A DNA stretch of 64,000 nucleotides from a virus, in the IMG/VR virus record IMGVR_UViG_3300032157_000001, positions 307,505 to 371,504 of that record. One strand, 5' to 3'. This document shows, piece after piece, positions 63,419-64,000 of this stretch (position 1 is its first letter; each line of letters opens with the position of its first letter). Position numbers and translations under genes: made by a program. The notes under the pieces are model-generated. The model was not told the origin of the DNA, made no database searches, and worked only from the letters and a program-made list of their open reading frames with translations.

Positions 63419-64000
63419 ATGAAAGAAAAAGAAAAAAATGTGACCGAATCGGTAGTTCTAAAAGACGTTCTTTTAGAGTACGATGAAGTAATTAAGGCTG
63501 CTAAAGATAAACTTGCTGAAAACAATAGCAAGGAACTTAACAGCTTAATCGAAAAGTTTTTAAAGGAGTCTGACAATAAGAATGAGCCTTTCAACAAGGC
63601 GGGTAAAGAGGTTCAGGAATCGGCCACGATTCAGAAACCAATAGGCGAAGTAGTCAAAGAGGGATTCGAAACAGCACCAGCAGCAATCAACATGAAAGAA
63701 GCTTCCTTATCGGAAGTTGAAGCAGCGTTTGATAATGCTAACAGCGAAGATGAGTTCCAAGTAGTGAGATCGGATGATCAACAAGGTTTGCCTTCAGATG
63801 ACAATAATTTCGACCTCACATCTATCGAGAGTGAGATTGATGAAATGATGCAACAAGTTAATCAAGCTGAACAAATGCAACAACAAGCGCAACAATCAAC
63901 TGCCGCACCATCACCGGTAGCATCAGCTACGGTAGCAGCACCTCTTCAAAATGACCCTCTGGCCAAAATGAAAGAGATGTACGAAGGGATGGGTAAATTT
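63419..64000 (+). CDS. Prohead scaffold/core-like protein (C-terminus outside window)
   Basis: 194 codons are visible: Glu/Lys/Gln/Asn-rich, coiled-coil and low complexity (MMQQVNQAEQMQQQAQQ), with no hydrophobic core, as in T4 gp22-type scaffolds. It follows the protease gene, the usual place in T4-like heads. Runs past 64000. Confidence 0.75.
   Translation, partial: MKEKEKNVTESVVLKDVLLEYDEVIKAAKDKLAENNSKELNSLIEKFLKESDNKNEPFNKAGKEVQESATIQKPIGEVVKEGFETAPAAINMKEASLSEVEAAFDNANSEDEFQVVRSDDQQGLPSDDNNFDLTSIESEIDEMMQQVNQAEQMQQQAQQSTAAPSPVASATVAAPLQNDPLAKMKEMYEGMGKF

Overview
This window reads as one segment of a large (jumbo-size) tailed phage with a T4-like head. It has a gp17-type terminase large subunit, a portal, a prohead protease and a scaffold-like protein, together with dozens of short overlapping genes, phage-encoded tRNAs for all 20 amino acids, and nucleotide and RNA metabolism genes. 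DNA is AT-rich. Several promoters match the Bacteroidota housekeeping consensus (TTG-N19/20-TAnnTTTG) and the sigma factor looks like a Bacteroidota ECF sigma, so a Bacteroidota host is inferred, not shown.

Layout. Positions 1-4578 (minus): dNMP kinase, an HD-domain protein, a PTH2-like protein, a VWA protein and hypotheticals. Positions 4.6-18.4 kb (mostly minus): a tRNA-rich region where tRNAs and tiny genes alternate with almost no spacing. It includes an array of small paralogs (5688-6947), MazG-like and DUF5662-like proteins, DUF4326, an ECF sigma factor with a P-loop ATPase, and a PD-(D/E)XK nuclease. Positions 18.4-29.7 kb: DHFR, a second VWA protein, a PARG-like glycohydrolase, an HNH-RNA ligase fusion, a LemA-like membrane module and a T4-type polynucleotide kinase/phosphatase. 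Positions 30-41.4 kb: a second tRNA-rich region with a DD-peptidase-like protein, a calcineurin-like phosphatase, a cyclic-phosphate-processing receiver protein and an AlkB-like oxygenase. Positions 41.4-64 kb: virion genes, including a LamG-like surface protein, an OmpA-like protein, terminase, portal, a lytic enzyme, a 1456-residue tail or baseplate protein, the protease and the start of the scaffold.

Most unusual features. (1) Two tRNA-like elements near 8.2-8.5 kb have their halves in reversed order (3' half, spacer hairpin, 5' half), with matching stems inside each element and a coordinated change of the 19-56 tertiary pair. (2) At least 13 genes start 1-2 nt after a tRNA 3' end, and two genes take their stop codon from the conserved U8-A9-G10 of the following tRNA. 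This resembles mitochondrial tRNA punctuation. (3) Two further tRNA-like elements carry large structured insertions instead of an anticodon arm. (4) A three-copy hairpin leader precedes tRNA-Lys and two tRNA-Pro genes. (5) GTATTTAT precedes more than 20 genes in sense orientation on both strands. (6) CCAGTAC/GTACTGG is strongly over-represented in all reading frames. (7) An RNA repair set (Pnkp, RNA ligase, cyclic-phosphate receiver) accompanies the tRNAs. How these parts act together is inference.
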